Source of the DNA: an uncultured Alphaproteobacteria bacterium
GTDB lineage: Bacteria; Pseudomonadota; Alphaproteobacteria; Reyranellales; Reyranellaceae
DNA: 7,789 nucleotides
Assembly (NCBI GenBank): GCA_903929895.1
Contig: CAIYWM010000610.1
Location: 1 to 7,789, forward strand
Reading direction: 5' to 3'
A program made the position numbers and the translations under genes. The notes beneath the pieces are model-generated. The model was given only the letters and a program-made list of their open reading frames with translations, ran no database searches and was not told where the DNA came from. Position 1 is the stretch's first letter. Every line of letters begins with the position of its first letter. Positions 6,525-7,789 of the stretch are shown in pieces.

Positions 6525-7430
6525 TCAGACCCTCCGCACGACGACGCGGCCGAACAGGCCGGCGGGTCTGACCGTCAGGACGAAGATGACGATGATCAGC
6601 GCCACCGTGAGCTTCTCGCCGTTGCCGATGATGTAGACACCGGTCGCCTTCTCGATCTGGTTGCCGGCATAGGCCACCATGTTCTCGAGGATGCCGACGA
6701 TGAAGCCACCGGCCACCGCACCCGCGGGATTGGAGATGCCACCGACCAGCGCGCTCGCGAAGGCGTAGAGCAGGATGCCGCCCATCATGTTGGGCTCGAG
6801 ATAGACGATGTGGGCAACCATGATGCCCGCCACTGCCCCCACCGACGCCGCCAGACCCCAGCCCAGCGCCAGCATCCAGTCGACACGGACGCCGACCAGC
6901 CGCGCCATCTGCGGGTTCTGCGCCGCCGCGCGCATGGCGAGGCCGAGCGGCGTGTAGCGGAAGAACACGAACAGGAGCCCCAGCACGATCAAAGTGACCA
7001 GGACAACGCCCAGCTGATGAGCCCCGATCACGCCGGCAATGCCGAAATCGCTCTTCGGGAACGGCGAGGGGAATTCCTTGATCAGGTAGCTCCAGAAGGC
7101 GCCGGCCATCGAGTTGAAGATCGCGAGCAGGCCGATGAACACCACGATGATCGAGAGGACCGGCGCGTTGTGCAGCGGTCTCAATATAAGCCGTTCGATC
7201 AGCACGCCCATCGCGAAGGAGATCATCACCGTGAGGATGAAGGCGACCCAGAAGCTCATCCCCCAGCTCATGAGCTGCCAGGAGATGTAGGTGCTGAACA
7301 TCGCCATCTCGCCCTGGGCGAAATTGATGTGGTCGGTCGACACGTAGATCATGACCAGCGCGAGGGCCACGCAGGCATAGATGGCGCCGTTGGCGAGGCC
7401 CGAGGCGAATTGCTGAAGTAACTGTTCCAT
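6525..7430 (-). CDS. livH: Branched-chain amino acid-type ABC transporter permease (LivH family)
   Basis: This is the second inner-membrane permease, expected to pair with LivM. The 301 residues match the family length, with about eight membrane segments. Family motifs are NGAIYACVALALVMIY (14-29), INFAQGEMAMFSTY (35-48), ERLILRPL (79-86), the coupling loop GLAMRAAAQNPQMARLVGV (163-181), ALVGGISNPAGAVAGGFIVG (227-246) and the terminal RPAGLFGR (288-295). The start at 7430 is 11 bases after the livF stop. A GAGG Shine-Dalgarno (7440-7443) overlaps that TGA, pointing to coupled translation from one polycistronic message. Confidence 0.95.
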   Translation of the reverse strand: MEQLLQQFASGLANGAIYACVALALVMIYVSTDHINFAQGEMAMFSTYISWQLMSWGMSFWVAFILTVMISFAMGVLIERLILRPLHNAPVLSIIVVFIGLLAIFNSMAGAFWSYLIKEFPSPFPKSDFGIAGVIGAHQLGVVLVTLIVLGLLFVFFRYTPLGLAMRAAAQNPQMARLVGVRVDWMLALGWGLAASVGAVAGIMVAHIVYLEPNMMGGILLYAFASALVGGISNPAGAVAGGFIVGILENMVAYAGNQIEKATGVYIIGNGEKLTVALIIVIFVLTVRPAGLFGRVVVRRV

Positions 7431-7441
7431 TGGGGGCTGCC

Positions 7442-7789
<348 letters not shown>

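Overview
The window is an ordinary chromosomal housekeeping and nutrient-uptake region from a high-GC proteobacterium. The protein sequences (class II DAHP synthase, a GR-type glutathione reductase, a HAAT/Liv transport operon with a twin-arginine-like binding-protein signal) suggest an alphaproteobacterium, perhaps of the Rhodospirillales or a relative. That placement rests on family resemblance only. Gene starts are backed by clear Shine-Dalgarno sequences, and most genes lie on the minus strand.

Right part (4197-7789, minus strand, transcribed right to left): the end of a branched-chain amino acid type ABC transporter operon. The order is livF (ATPase, C-terminal half only, running off the window edge), livH (permease), livM (permease) and livK-like (periplasmic binding protein). 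livF-livH and livH-livM are spaced by 11 and 2 bases. A 100-base gap with two stem-loops separates livM from the binding-protein gene. A strong perfect-stem terminator follows livK.

Middle (3633-4121, plus strand): one gene for a small exported protein with four EF-hand loops. It converges on livK, with which it appears to share the terminator at 4141-4174, and diverges from gor across a 137-base intergenic region.

Left part (1-3495, minus strand): gor (glutathione reductase), then an intrinsic terminator, then the class II DAHP synthase gene (first step of the shikimate pathway) with a short structured leader. The 5' part of a nicotinate phosphoribosyltransferase-like gene follows and runs off the left edge. 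The last two genes are probably co-transcribed (42-base gap). gor supplies reduced glutathione, the aro gene feeds aromatic biosynthesis, and the NAPRT-like gene would act in NAD salvage. No direct functional link between them is visible.

I found no RNA genes, mobile elements, CRISPR arrays or phage features, and nothing that looks like a new system. The points worth a second look are the structured intergenic regions and the duplicated EF-hand protein with a cysteine pair around its last loop.
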